From the NCBI RefSeq assembly GCF_000832065.1, contig NZ_JXQM01000010.1, positions 107,729-171,728 on the forward strand: 64,000 nucleotides of DNA, written 5' to 3'. This stretch comes from Nitrosospira sp. NpAV. GTDB lineage: Bacteria > Pseudomonadota > Gammaproteobacteria > Burkholderiales > Nitrosomonadaceae. Shown here piece by piece: positions 1-9,900 of the stretch (within the stretch, counting starts at the first letter, position 1; each line of letters starts with the position of its first letter). Made by a program: the position numbers and the translations under genes. A model generated the notes under the pieces. It searched no databases and was not told the DNA's origin. It saw nothing but the letters and a program-made list of their open reading frames with translations.

Positions 1-983
1 TTACCGGCCTCAATGCTGCTTGTCTGTATGACAGCTAACACATCGAATCCGCCATCAGGTGCAGGAGCCGCGTTGACTATCATGCCATTTGACTGCTCCC
101 CCATATCAGCGCTGAACAATTCGTCTCCCGCTTGAATCGTCGTTTCCGGCGGCGGCTTGATGTTGGCAAGGACCATGCGGCGTTTAATTTTGCCCAGATA
201 TTGGGTACGAGCGACAATTTCCTGACCGGGGTAACAGCCTTTGTGGAAGCTTATCCCGCCGATGATATCCACATTCGCCATTTGCGGCACGAATTGTTCC
301 TGCGTCGGCAGGGTGATCACCGGAATACCGGCTTTAATATCCAGCCAGTCCCAGCAGTATGCTCCCACCGGCGCGGCGTTTCTACTCAAACGCTCCCACG
401 CTGTTTGCGCCTGCTCGATGGGTACAAGGAGTTCAAAACGATCTTGCCCAAGGCGGATTACGCTTCCCCGTTGAGTGTGCGTCACCTCTAGAAGCAAAGC
501 AGGCACCACTCCCAGGAATTCCCGCACCAATGTCTCGGCATGCTCTCCTGCGGTGCCGACGCACACTATCGCATCACTGTTGTCGGTCAGCTTGACTTTA
601 GCGCGCAAGACATACATGGATAGACGCTTCTGGATGGCCGCTTGCAACCCTGACGGCAATTGCATGACATAGCCGCTGCCATCGTGCCACATCAGGAAAC
701 TTGCCAGCATTCTGCCCTTTGGGTTGCAATAACTTCCATAGAGTGCGGTGGCGCCGCTAGTAGAGGGATTGATCGCTTTGATGTCGCAACTCACCTGCCC
801 CTGAAGAAAAGATTGCGCGTCCTCCCCCGAAAAATGAATCAGGCTAAAGTGCGAAAGGTCAGCCAATACCGTATCAGAGCGGACACTCGCAAGTTCGGCG
901 GTAGCATTCCCATAGCTGACAACGCGGCCATCCTGGATGACCGCATTGCGGCTTTGCAGATAGGATTGCCATAGGGGATTCAT
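1..983 (-). CDS. ygfZ: YgfZ/GcvT-family folate-binding protein, 3' part beyond left edge
   Basis: I translated this by hand on the minus strand from an ATG at 983-981. The frame stays open to the left edge, so about 327 residues are visible and the C-terminus is missing. The diagnostic motif KGCYPGQEIVART is present, with the conserved cysteine of the K-G-C-Y-x-G-Q-E signature. YgfZ is a tetrahydrofolate-binding protein that helps maintain or repair iron-sulfur enzymes in the cytoplasm. The divergent neighbour is a YgfX-like gene, a pairing also seen around ygfZ in Gammaproteobacteria, which supports the call. GcvT, the glycine-cleavage protein, shares the fold but lacks this cysteine motif. 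Confidence 0.93.
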   Translation of the reverse strand, partial: MNPLWQSYLQSRNAVIQDGRVVSYGNATAELASVRSDTVLADLSHFSLIHFSGEDAQSFLQGQVSCDIKAINPSTSGATALYGSYCNPKGRMLASFLMWHDGSGYVMQLPSGLQAAIQKRLSMYVLRAKVKLTDNSDAIVCVGTAGEHAETLVREFLGVVPALLLEVTHTQRGSVIRLGQDRFELLVPIEQAQTAWERLSRNAAPVGAYCWDWLDIKAGIPVITLPTQEQFVPQMANVDIIGGISFHKGCYPGQEIVARTQYLGKIKRRMVLANIKPPPETTIQAGDELFSADMGEQSNGMIVNAAPAPDGGFDVLAVIQTSSIEAG

Positions 984-1076
984 GCAAATCAAGGCCGTCT
1001 GTGAACGAGAATCAATTATACGGCCAATGCGCACGCCGGATAAACCGCTAATTGCCCAAAATGAGATAATCGGACT

Positions 1077-1598
1077 ATGGCTAGCCCTTCATCACCCTCT
1101 TCTCCTTTGCTGATTGTCCGGCTGAAACCCTCCATGCGCCTTGCCATGACATTGAGTCTTGCCCATTTTTCCGCTATCGGGCTACTGTGGCCGCTAACGT
1201 TGCCCGCCATAGCGCAACTGGCAGGAAGCGCTATCTTGGCGCTCAGCCTTGTTTTTCATTTAAGACGTTACGCATTGCTAAGCTCGCCGGCATCCGTGAC
1301 GGGACTAGAATTATCGGACGAAATGATCTGTGCGCTCGAACTCCGGCGCGGGGCGCGAATTACCTGCACTCTGCTCGGCAGCAGCTTCGTTGCGCCTTAT
1401 CTGACAGTGCTCGAACTAAAGCCCCTGAGAATCCTGGAGTCCGGCGGATCCATGCAATCTTTGACTCCTCCAGTTTCCCGATCTCCGCTGCGAATATTCT
1501 CTGGTTGCAGCGTAACGATTCTGCCGGACGGAATAGATGCGGAGGAATTCAGGCAATTGCGGGTGCTGCTACGGTGGAAGTGGAAAGACCCACGGTGA
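1077..1598 (+). CDS. YgfX-like small membrane protein
   Basis: The 173-residue protein has a short N-terminal tail, two adjacent hydrophobic segments (about residues 25-65), then a soluble part. It ends in a motif of the form LPDGIDAEEFRQLRVLLRW, which matches the end of YgfX-family (DUF1434) proteins. YgfX sits in the inner membrane. In E. coli it was described as a toxin (CptA) paired with the SdhE antitoxin, though that role is debated. No sdhE is visible here, so only the family can be stated. The gene diverges from ygfZ with a gap of 93 bases. There is no strong ribosome-binding site. Confidence 0.75.
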   Translation: MASPSSPSSPLLIVRLKPSMRLAMTLSLAHFSAIGLLWPLTLPAIAQLAGSAILALSLVFHLRRYALLSSPASVTGLELSDEMICALELRRGARITCTLLGSSFVAPYLTVLELKPLRILESGGSMQSLTPPVSRSPLRIFSGCSVTILPDGIDAEEFRQLRVLLRWKWKDPR

Positions 1599-1651
1599 GA
1601 TGGTAATCGTTCGTCCTGAACCCATTAGTTCATATGTAATCGAAACTAGCG

Positions 1652-2677
1652 CTAATTTCTCTGAATATGCTCAAGAATTCCATTCTTGGCAAAGTGGATT
1701 TTCCGGGCCTGTTGCCAGCTGCCAAAAACCTCGTCTACGGTAAATAATTCCAGAGGGGGGAACCGATTTGCGTACTTGGCTCCCGCCTGCGCATCGCGCG
1801 GGCGATAATAGTGCTTGCCCGCAATGTCCTGGGCCTGGGGTGTATAAAGGTAATTGATATAAGCGGTAGTTACTTCACGCGTGCCGTTCTTATCAGCCGA
1901 CGCATTCACCACACTGACCGTGGGTTCGGCCACTATCGACATGGATGGCGTAACAATTTCAAATTTATCAGCTCCTTCTACGCTCGCTTGATGGATCAGA
2001 AGATGGGCTTCATTCTCCCACACCAGCAGCACGTCGCCGATACCTCGCTCGACAAAGTCGGTAGTCGCCGGCGATCTGATATTGGCGAATAATTTCCTGA
2101 CAAATTCAAGTGCGGCTGCTTCGTCGCCGCCCGGTTGCCTGAGCGCATATCCCCAGGCCGCCAAATAATTCCAGCGGCCACTGTCCGAAATCTTTGGATT
2201 AGGCGTGACCACTTCTATGCCAGGTCGCGAAAGATCATCCCAGTCGCGCAATTTCTTGGGATTGCCCTTGCGCACCACAAATACTATGGTTGAAGTGTAG
2301 GGTGAGGCATGCGATGAGACATCGTGCAGGTTCTGTGATGAGGTTTGATTCCAGGCAGGCGCAATAAACCGGTTTTTTTCGCGCAGCTTATCCACATCAT
2401 AAGACAGGGTAAGCGTTGTGATATTGAGACCATCAAGTACAGCACGTACCGGTTTTCCTGATTTGCTCTGGGCGGATCTGACATTAATGTCTACGCCCGT
2501 ACGTGCTTTCCAGTGGGTGGCGAAGGCATCATTCAAATCCGCATACAATTCGCGGGCAGGATCGCGAACGGAGCCAGGAGAAAACGTTTGCAATGCGGCA
2601 TACGCCGCGCCCAGGCTAACCAGGGATATCAATACGATAACCGCGATGTGGGATTTGTGGGATTTAATGAAAGACAT
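1652..2677 (-). CDS. sbp: Periplasmic sulfate-binding protein of an ABC transporter
   Basis: I chose the ATG at 2677 because GGAGGAAATCAAA precedes it; an upstream in-frame start at 2701 has no such site. The 341-residue product starts with a lysine/histidine-rich n-region and a hydrophobic signal segment (about residues 10-28). The mature part is a Sbp/CysP-type solute-binding protein: LTLSYDVD near the start, NPKISDSGRWNYLAAWGYA in the middle and the VSVVNASADK stretch near the C-terminus are characteristic of sulfate/thiosulfate binders. It would capture sulfate for CysTWA, but no permease or ATPase gene is adjacent, so it must work with components encoded elsewhere. The nearby encapsulin/CysB locus gives it a plausible regulatory link. 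Confidence 0.9.
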   Translation of the reverse strand: MSFIKSHKSHIAVIVLISLVSLGAAYAALQTFSPGSVRDPARELYADLNDAFATHWKARTGVDINVRSAQSKSGKPVRAVLDGLNITTLTLSYDVDKLREKNRFIAPAWNQTSSQNLHDVSSHASPYTSTIVFVVRKGNPKKLRDWDDLSRPGIEVVTPNPKISDSGRWNYLAAWGYALRQPGGDEAAALEFVRKLFANIRSPATTDFVERGIGDVLLVWENEAHLLIHQASVEGADKFEIVTPSMSIVAEPTVSVVNASADKNGTREVTTAYINYLYTPQAQDIAGKHYYRPRDAQAGAKYANRFPPLELFTVDEVFGSWQQARKIHFAKNGILEHIQRN

Positions 2678-2816
2678 TTTGATTTCCTCCAATGCTGACA
2701 ATCAGGAAGGAAATCTAGCACTCATTTTCCCGGCATCAAACCAAGAAAATGTGGATAGCTTATCATGGCCGGGAAAATCTTCTCTGGGACGTCGATGCCA
2801 GTCATGCGGGACACAC

Positions 2817-2855
2817 AGCGAGCTAGACAGCCATACTTGTCAGAATTAGCTCGCT
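2817..2855. repeat. Perfect 9-bp inverted repeat between sbp and the GGDEF/EAL gene
   Basis: AGCGAGCTA (2817-2825) is repeated as its exact reverse complement at 2847-2855, with an inner GACA/TGTC pair. It can form a hairpin or be bound as a dyad. There is no T-run, so it is not a standard terminator. It lies 140-178 bases upstream of the sbp start and just after the stop of the preceding minus-strand gene. Confidence 0.5.
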
Positions 2856-2935
2856 CATGATGTTTCACATGCTGCGTATCATGTACGACGGTAATAAATG
2901 AAACGGATATGTGCAGCGGTAATGGGGCTAACTTC

Positions 2936-5134
2936 TTATTTCTTCGACCCGGACAGCAGGCACGCGAATTCTTCCGCGGCCAGGGGTTTGCTAAAGTAGT
3001 AGCCTTGCATCTCGTCGCAACCCTGCTGCCTTAGAAAGGCCAACTGCGCCGGCGTTTCCACTCCTTCGGCAATGACTTTCAGCCTCAGGCTTTGCGCCAT
3101 GCTGATGATGGTGCTGGCAATCACCGCGTCGTCTGGATCTGTCATCATATTACGCACGAACGACTGGTCGATCTTGAGTTTGTCGATCGGGAATTTCTTG
3201 AGATAGCTCAGGCTGGAATAGCCAGTACCAAAATCATCCATTGATAGTTTCAGCCCAAATGTCTTAAGTTGTTGCAGCAGCGTAATCGCCGCTCCAGCAT
3301 CTTGCATGACAACACTCTCAGTAATCTCCAGTTCGCAGGCGGATGGAGCCAGGCCACTTTCATTAACGATGACCATGATCATTTTGCCGAAATTTTTTTG
3401 ACGGAACTGTACCGCCGACAAATTGGCCGCCATGGTAATTTCCGGCAACCCCATCTTGCGCCATTCCCGGTTCTGGCGGTATGCCTCACGAAGCACCCAT
3501 TCGCCAATCAAGACGATCAGGCCGTTCTCTTCCGCGATGGGAATGAATTGCGCCGGCGAGACCATCCCCAACACGGGCTGATGCCAGCGCAGCAGTGCCT
3601 CGGCGCCAATGATACGACCGCTCTGCAAATCCACCTGCGGCTGATAATGAAGTGAAAGCTCCTTGCGCTCCAGCGCGTGGCTCAACTTGGTCCTGAGTGA
3701 TATGCGTTCCAGTGTACGGCGATTCATTTCCTCGGTAAAAAACTGATAATTGTTGCGACCGTTTCCCTTGGCCTGATACATCGCATTGTCGGCATGTTTG
3801 ATCAGGGTATCGCTGTCGCGCCCATCCTCGGGAAACACGCTGATACCGATGCTGGTGGTTACCTGGATTTCGCTACCGTCTATCAAATAGGAGCTGGCAA
3901 TAGCTGTCAGCAGTTTGACCGCAATCATGGCAATAGCGTCGGTCGTTTCTGGTTCCCGCAGCATGATGATGAACTCGTCACCGCCCGGCCGGCTCACTGT
4001 GTCGCTGGCGCGCACCGCTCCCTTGATGCGATCGGCGACTTCCCGCAACAGCTTGTCGCCGACTGGGTGGCCTAGTGAATCGTTAATGGTTTTAAAATGA
4101 TCAAGATCAAGAAATATCACCGCCAACTTGCCGTGTTTACGTTTGGCATGGGCAATCGCTTGCGTTAGACGGTCCTGTAGCAGGAGACGATTAGGCAAAC
4201 CGGTGAGAAAGTCGTGTTGTGCCATAAAGGCTACTCGCTCCTCCACCGCCTTGCGCTCGCTGATATCGGAAAACACCGCGATATAATGGCTGATCTCGCC
4301 ACATGTGCTCCTCATCGTGCTAATGCTCAACCATTCGGTATAATTCTCGCCGTTTTTGCGCTTATCCACCATCTCACCCTGCCAATGGCCGATCTCTTTG
4401 ATATTGCGCCATATCTCGCTGTAGCATGCCTCATCCATAAAACGGGGCATCGACGCGCGTGTGCCGGTCACCTCTTCCGCAGCGTAACCGGTAATGGCGG
4501 TGAAAGCCGGATTGACGTACAGGATATTTCTATCAGCACCCGTGACCGTAATACCTTCAGTGACGCTGTCGAAGATGCGTGCGAATAATGCAAGTTTCGC
4601 GGTGCGCTCGATAACTCTCTGCTCCAGCTCATTATTTAGTTTTTTTAACTCCTCCGTTTGATGCTGCACAACGCGATTGAGGTAGAACAGGTCCACAAAT
4701 ACCTTGATCTTGGCTTTCAAGATTTCGGGCATGATTGGCGAGAGAATCCAATCCGCCGCGCCGACCGCGTAGCCTTTAAAGCGATCTTCGTCAGTCACCG
4801 CCTCGGCGGTGATGAAGATGATAGGGGTGTGCGCCGAACGCGGCCGGCTATGGATGATCTGGGCCGTCTCATAACCATCCATCGTCGGCATGTAAACATC
4901 CAGCAGGATCAGAGCAAAATCCAGCTTGAGTAATTGACGCAACGCCTCTCGCCCCGAGGTGGCCGTCACCACCTCCAACGCCATACCCGAAACGACCGAA
5001 GCCAGTGAAGTCAGCTTGGCCGGATTGTCGTCCACGATCAGTACGCAAGCGAGATTGCCCGCCGGTATCTCGATATGGTATGGAATGCCACCATTGTGCA
5101 GCGCCGGTATTTCGATTTTGGGCAACTCCATCAT
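2936..5134 (-). CDS. Response regulator with PAS, GGDEF and EAL domains (cyclic-di-GMP turnover)
   Basis: This 732-residue cytoplasmic protein has four modules. A receiver domain covers about 28-150, with the phosphoacceptor at D79 (LLDVYMP). A coiled linker (155-182) leads to a PAS/PAC domain (185-295). A GGDEF domain (305-465) has the intact motif GGDEF at 384-388 and an RxxD inhibitory site at 375-378, five residues before it. An EAL domain (485-725) has EALLRW at 512 and DDFGTGYSSL at 633-642. Both catalytic motifs look intact, so it may make and break cyclic-di-GMP. Its start overlaps the cheB stop by ATGA. It is the probable output of the operon, receiving phosphate from the large kinase upstream; that step is inference. 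Confidence 0.95.
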   Translation of the reverse strand: MMELPKIEIPALHNGGIPYHIEIPAGNLACVLIVDDNPAKLTSLASVVSGMALEVVTATSGREALRQLLKLDFALILLDVYMPTMDGYETAQIIHSRPRSAHTPIIFITAEAVTDEDRFKGYAVGAADWILSPIMPEILKAKIKVFVDLFYLNRVVQHQTEELKKLNNELEQRVIERTAKLALFARIFDSVTEGITVTGADRNILYVNPAFTAITGYAAEEVTGTRASMPRFMDEACYSEIWRNIKEIGHWQGEMVDKRKNGENYTEWLSISTMRSTCGEISHYIAVFSDISERKAVEERVAFMAQHDFLTGLPNRLLLQDRLTQAIAHAKRKHGKLAVIFLDLDHFKTINDSLGHPVGDKLLREVADRIKGAVRASDTVSRPGGDEFIIMLREPETTDAIAMIAVKLLTAIASSYLIDGSEIQVTTSIGISVFPEDGRDSDTLIKHADNAMYQAKGNGRNNYQFFTEEMNRRTLERISLRTKLSHALERKELSLHYQPQVDLQSGRIIGAEALLRWHQPVLGMVSPAQFIPIAEENGLIVLIGEWVLREAYRQNREWRKMGLPEITMAANLSAVQFRQKNFGKMIMVIVNESGLAPSACELEITESVVMQDAGAAITLLQQLKTFGLKLSMDDFGTGYSSLSYLKKFPIDKLKIDQSFVRNMMTDPDDAVIASTIISMAQSLRLKVIAEGVETPAQLAFLRQQGCDEMQGYYFSKPLAAEEFACLLSGSKK

Positions 5135-5706
5135 CCCGCCTCCTGCTCTCGATCCAGTTTGACCAGATATGGCCCGATTTCTTCCAGTTTGAGTTCGATT
5201 GCATGTCGCGTTGCTTCGATGGCGGCCGCTGGCATCTCTTGAGCGAATGCCGTCTGCCGTGATTCGATCAACGCCACGCCGCCGCCGTGTTCTATTTCCG
5301 CCAAGCCCAGTGCACCGTCCGTGCCGGTGCCGGTAAGCACCACGCCGATGACACGAGGCCCGAAGTGCTCTGCCGCGGTTTTGAACAGCAAGTCTATTGA
5401 TGGCTGCGCATGGTTCACCGCTGCTTCCGTAGAAAGTGCAAAATGATCTTCCTCAACCATGAGGTGGTAGCCGCCAGGCGCCAGGTAAATCTTTCCCGGT
5501 ATAATGGCTTCCTTGTCCTCCACTTCCCGCACCAGGCGGGCGCATTCTTTCTGCAGCAGGAATTGCAACGTATCGTCGGCATCAGAACTGCGATGCTGCA
5601 CGATTGCCACCGGCAGGCGGAATGTGCCAGGCAGCGCAGACAATACACCCCGGAGGGAATTGAGTCCGCCAAGCGATGCGCCGATCACGACGAGCCCGTA
5701 TTTCAT
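5131..5706 (-). CDS. cheB: CheB-type protein-glutamate methylesterase without receiver domain
   Basis: The 191-residue protein is only the catalytic domain of CheB. The triad is visible: S11 in IGASLGG, H38 in VQHRSS and D130 in TGTGTDGA. Classical CheB has an N-terminal receiver domain that is absent here, so activity must be controlled through partners. It overlaps cheR upstream and the GGDEF/EAL gene downstream by four bases each (ATGA), so the three are translationally coupled. CheB removes methyl groups added by CheR to glutamates of chemoreceptors. No chemoreceptor gene is in the window; the coiled poly-HAMP kinase encoded upstream is a possible substrate (inference). Confidence 0.93.
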   Translation of the reverse strand: MKYGLVVIGASLGGLNSLRGVLSALPGTFRLPVAIVQHRSSDADDTLQFLLQKECARLVREVEDKEAIIPGKIYLAPGGYHLMVEEDHFALSTEAAVNHAQPSIDLLFKTAAEHFGPRVIGVVLTGTGTDGALGLAEIEHGGGVALIESRQTAFAQEMPAAAIEATRHAIELKLEEIGPYLVKLDREQEAG

Positions 5707-6515
5707 CGTATTTTCCGAAATAGTTTTACTGCCCGGTCTACCACCTCGTAGCAGTTCTCATAAGGGGTAAGTTGCAGCGATTCGCCATGTCCGAGGCCGA
5801 GCACTCCGCCCACCGGCAGGCTGTCGTAGATCAACCGGTGCACCCGGTCTTGCAACTTGCGGTTGAAATAAATCATTACATTGCGGCACAGCACCATATG
5901 GAATTCGTTGAAAGAGCTGTCCGAGACCAGATTATGCTCCGCCCAGACAATATTCTTACCCAGAAAGGCACGCAAAATTACGTCGTCATGTCTTGCCGTA
6001 TAGTAATCGGAGAAGACCGACTTGCCACCGGCTTTCTGATAGTTATTGGTGTAATCCTTCATCTTTTTGATGGCAAAAATTCTCCCCTTGCCTTGTTCCA
6101 GTAAGCGTTGATTAATGTCCGTAGCGTAGAGTCTGGCCTTGTCCAACAACTCCTCCTCATGCAGCATAATAGCCATGGAGTAAACCTCCTCGCCGGTGGC
6201 GCACCCGGCATGCCAGACCCGAAGGAGAGGAAGTTCCCGCCATGCCGGCACCACTTTGTCGCGCAACGCCTTATAAAAGGCCGGGTCCCGGAACATGGCG
6301 GTGACATCTACCGACACCACATCGAGAAAGCGTGCCATGGTTTCCGGGTCGTGCAGGACGCGATCCTGATAAGCGGAAATGGTATGTACTCCTTGCTCCC
6401 GCTGCATGGCTAGATGTACACGCCGTTTCAACGAGGCCGGGGCGTAGTCACGAAAATCGTAGCCGTAGCGCTGAACCATGGCTTCGAGAAGTAACGGCAG
6501 TTCTATGGTTTCCAT
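5703..6515 (-). CDS. cheR: CheR-type protein-glutamate methyltransferase
   Basis: The 270-residue protein matches CheR in length and layout: a helical N-terminal domain (about 1-75) and a SAM-binding methyltransferase domain. WHAGCATGEEVYS (about 101-113) is the SAM-binding glycine-rich loop, and the VLCRNVMIYFN stretch near the C-terminal third is typical of CheR. It transfers methyl groups from S-adenosylmethionine to receptor glutamates. It is followed by cheB with an ATGA overlap and preceded at a gap of 138 bases by a small unknown gene. There is no clear ribosome-binding site before the ATG at 6515. Confidence 0.94.
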   Translation of the reverse strand: METIELPLLLEAMVQRYGYDFRDYAPASLKRRVHLAMQREQGVHTISAYQDRVLHDPETMARFLDVVSVDVTAMFRDPAFYKALRDKVVPAWRELPLLRVWHAGCATGEEVYSMAIMLHEEELLDKARLYATDINQRLLEQGKGRIFAIKKMKDYTNNYQKAGGKSVFSDYYTARHDDVILRAFLGKNIVWAEHNLVSDSSFNEFHMVLCRNVMIYFNRKLQDRVHRLIYDSLPVGGVLGLGHGESLQLTPYENCYEVVDRAVKLFRKIR

Positions 6516-6653
6516 GGCCCCGTATTATTAGTTTCTTTTGGCAATTGTCATCATTCTGCTCAGGTGCGAAAATGAACGCCTCGATGGTTTTTCCTGATGG
6601 GCTGGTCACGCTCGGCATCCGTGATCTCGAATCTGCCGACCTGCTTCATGGCA

Positions 6654-6914
6654 TCAATCCCACAGCGAGGCGGGAAGGCGCTCCAGGCTCGCAATATAGC
6701 GCTCCTCATCGAAGCCCTGTTCCGAACCGAGCACCTCGAACATTTCGCGCGACAGGGCACACCCCACCAAGGTGAACGCTTCTTCAGAGGTATAGCCTGA
6801 TGCGATCAAACGTTCGCTGGTTCGCCTGACTTGCGGCGGCGAGTTCTCTTGTAACTGGGTAGTAACAATCTCGTGAATCGCCTCACGCACGGATGCAGAA
6901 TAGTGATCTGTCAT
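6654..6914 (-). CDS. Small helical protein of unknown function in the signalling operon
   Basis: This 86-residue protein has no signal peptide or membrane segment. It is predicted helical and acidic, with a pattern (PPQVRRTSERLIASGYTSEEA, then ALSREMFEVL and FDEERYIASLERLP) that I recognise as recurring in small bacterial proteins of unknown function. AAGGAAG precedes the ATG at 6914, which supports real translation. It lies 42 bases after the stop of the large hybrid kinase and before cheR on the same strand, so it probably belongs to the same transcript. Its position suggests an adaptor or accessory role, but nothing in the sequence proves this. Confidence 0.7.
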   Translation of the reverse strand: MTDHYSASVREAIHEIVTTQLQENSPPQVRRTSERLIASGYTSEEAFTLVGCALSREMFEVLGSEQGFDEERYIASLERLPASLWD

Positions 6915-6956
6915 AGTGGCTTCCTTATTTAAACCCGCTATACGGAAGGGATCAAT

Positions 6957-9900
6957 TTACCTATATAGCCACACCCGCATTAGCGACAGAAGTTGATCCA
7001 CATCCACGGGTTTGGAGACATAGTCGGAAGCACCGGCTTCTATGCATTTTTCACGGTCACCTTTCATCGCTTTGGCAGTGAGTGCAATCATGGGCAAGGA
7101 TTCGAATTTTTTTATCTTGCGGATCTGGCGCATGGTCTCAAAGCCGTCCATTTCCGGCATCATGATGTCCATCAGCACGATATTTACCTCGGGATTCTTT
7201 TTCAGTAATTCGATGGCGCTCTTACCGTTCTCGGCAGAGAATACCTCCAGCTTGTTGTGCTCCAGCGCGGCGGTAAGGGCGAAAATGTTGCGCACGTCGT
7301 CATCCACCACCAGGACTTTTTTACCAGTCAGACTATCGCTGCCAACGTAAAGCTTCTCCAGCATCTTTCGCCTGTTCTCCGGCAACTTGGCAACCACGCG
7401 ATGCAGGAACAGTGAGGTCTCATCCAGCAGGCGTTCGGGCGACCGCACTTCCTTCACGATACCCTTAAGTGCCAGGGATTTCAGATGTTCCTGGTCCTTT
7501 TTTTGTGGCTCTTCCGCGCCGTACACAATCACCGGCACTTCCCGGGTCAACGCATTGCCCTGGATCATCTCGATCAGTTCGCCCACCCCCATGTCAGGCA
7601 AGTTGAGGTCAAGCACTATGCAATCGTAGCGCTTCTTCTTCAGCGCCAACAGCGCCTCCTTGCCGGTCGCCACCGCCTTGATGCGCACGTCATTGTTCCC
7701 AATGAGTGCAATGATGTTCTTGCGTTGCGCTTCGTTGCCGTCGGCGATGAGCAGATCCCCTATGCCAAGTTCGGCGAACTTGCGCAAATCGGTCAGCGCC
7801 TTCTGCACCGCTTCCAGCGTGGCTGGTTTTACCAGATACTCGTAAGCACCGTAACGAAGGCCACGCGAACGGTTGTCATCTACGGAAATAATCTCGACCG
7901 GAATATGGCGTGTGCCTGGATTGCGTTTAAGCTTTTCAAGCAAGACCCAGCCGTCCATGTCGGTCAGGTGCAGATCCAAAGTAATGGCGGTAGGCTTGAA
8001 TTTTTCAGCGAGTTCGTATCCCTCACCGCCCAATGTAGCGACTACTCCCTTGAAGCCCTTCTCGCGCGCTGCCTGGAGCAGGATATCGGCGAATCTCGCA
8101 TCATCCTCGATGATGAGCAGAGTGCGTTCGCCGGGTTGGATACTTGCCCGGTCATCCGCGACTTGGGAAGACGGCGGCTTCTTGGCCGCTATCTCTTCAG
8201 AAGGGCGGGCGGGTGCCCTCTTCCCAGCTGCCGGTATTGACGATCGAGACGCGGATGGAGCCGCTGATTCCGCCTCATCCGCTCCGCTGAGCGGGATTGG
8301 CGCCTCGATAGCAAAGTTCCTGGCGCTGCCACTGGACATGCCATCGCCACTCTGCCCTGGCTCAGGTCCGTGCAGAGGCAGATACATTACGAAGGTGCTG
8401 CCCTTGCCATGCTCGCTGAAAGCCAGCTGTAGTTCGCCACCCAGCAGCCGTGCAATCTCGCGTGAGATGGATAGCCCCAGTCCAGTGCCCCCATACTTGC
8501 GTGCTGTACCTGCATCGGCCTGTTGAAATGCCTCGAAGATGATCTTCTGTTTGGCTGCCAGCACGCCGATGCCGGTGTCAGTGATATAGAAGCCGATCAC
8601 CTGTTCGGCCTGATCGAGTGTGGGATGACCAACGCTCCAGCCGGAATCCACCGGAGCGACACGCATTATGACGGTGCCTTTCTCAGTGAACTTGAACGAG
8701 TTGGACAGGAGATTCTTCAGCACCTGCTGCAAGCGATTCTCGTCGGTATAGATGCTCCCAGGCAGGTCCGGCGCCAGCTCGATGGCAAAGTCAAGATTGC
8801 GGTTGTTGGCGACATGGCGGAAAGTGCGCTCGACCTGATCGCGCACGCGATTGAACAGTACGTCCGCCATGTCCAATGTAACCGTGCCGGACTCGATCTT
8901 GGACAGATCCAGAATCTCGTTGATCAGCGTCAGCAGATCTTTTCCCGAACCCTGGATAGTCTTCGCATATTCGACTTGTTTTTCGTTGAGATTGTGCTGC
9001 GGATTGTCGGCCAGCTGCTGTGCCAGAATAAGCAGGCTATTCAATGGCGTGCGTAATTCGTGCGACATGTTGGAAAGGAATTCCGACTTATACTTGGAAG
9101 TGAGGGTAAGCTGCTCGGCCTTTTCCTCCATCAACATTTTGGCGGTCTCGACCTCACGGTTCTTGCGTTCGACCTCAAGCTTCTGCTCTTCCAGCAGATT
9201 CGCCTTTTCCTCCAATTCCTCGTTAGTTTGGCGCAGCTCTTCCTGCTGGCTGCCCAGTTCACTCGCCAAGGATTGTGATTGCTTGAGCAATTCCTCGGTA
9301 CGCATATTGGCTTCGATGGTGTTGAGCACGATGCCGATGGATTCGCTCAACTGGTCGAGGAAATTCTGATGAATGGCGCTGAATTGGGTGAATGAGGCAA
9401 TCTCGATCACTGCCTTCACCTTGTTCTCAAAAATGACTGGCAGCACAACAATACTCTGTGGCTTGGCCTCGCCGAGTCCCGAAGTGATCTCGATGTAATC
9501 AGGCGGTACGTTGGTCAGCAGGATACGCTGCTTCTCGAAGGCGCACTGGCCGACGATGCCCTCGCCAAGCTTCCATTCATTGGAAAGATTTTTACGTTCC
9601 TTAAAGGCGTAGGTGGAAAGAAGCTTGAGTCGGGGGTTTTCCGGCACCGTTTCATCCAGCACATAGAACACGCCATGCTGGCCGTTGATGAGGGGAGCAA
9701 GCTCAGAGAGCACCATTTTCGATACAGCGGTGAGGTCGCGTTGACCCTGCAGCAGCCGCGTGAACTTGGCGAGGTTGGTCTTGAGCCAGTCCTGCTCCGA
9801 ATTCTGCCGCGTGGTCTCGCGCAGATTCCGGATCATCTCGTTGACATTATCCTTGAGATCCGCCACCTCGCCTTTTGCTTCGACGGTAATGTTGCGCGTG

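Noticed and set aside
132..974. Plus-strand frames in the first kilobase
   Set aside because: They are antisense to ygfZ, whose KGCYPGQE motif is clear on the minus strand.
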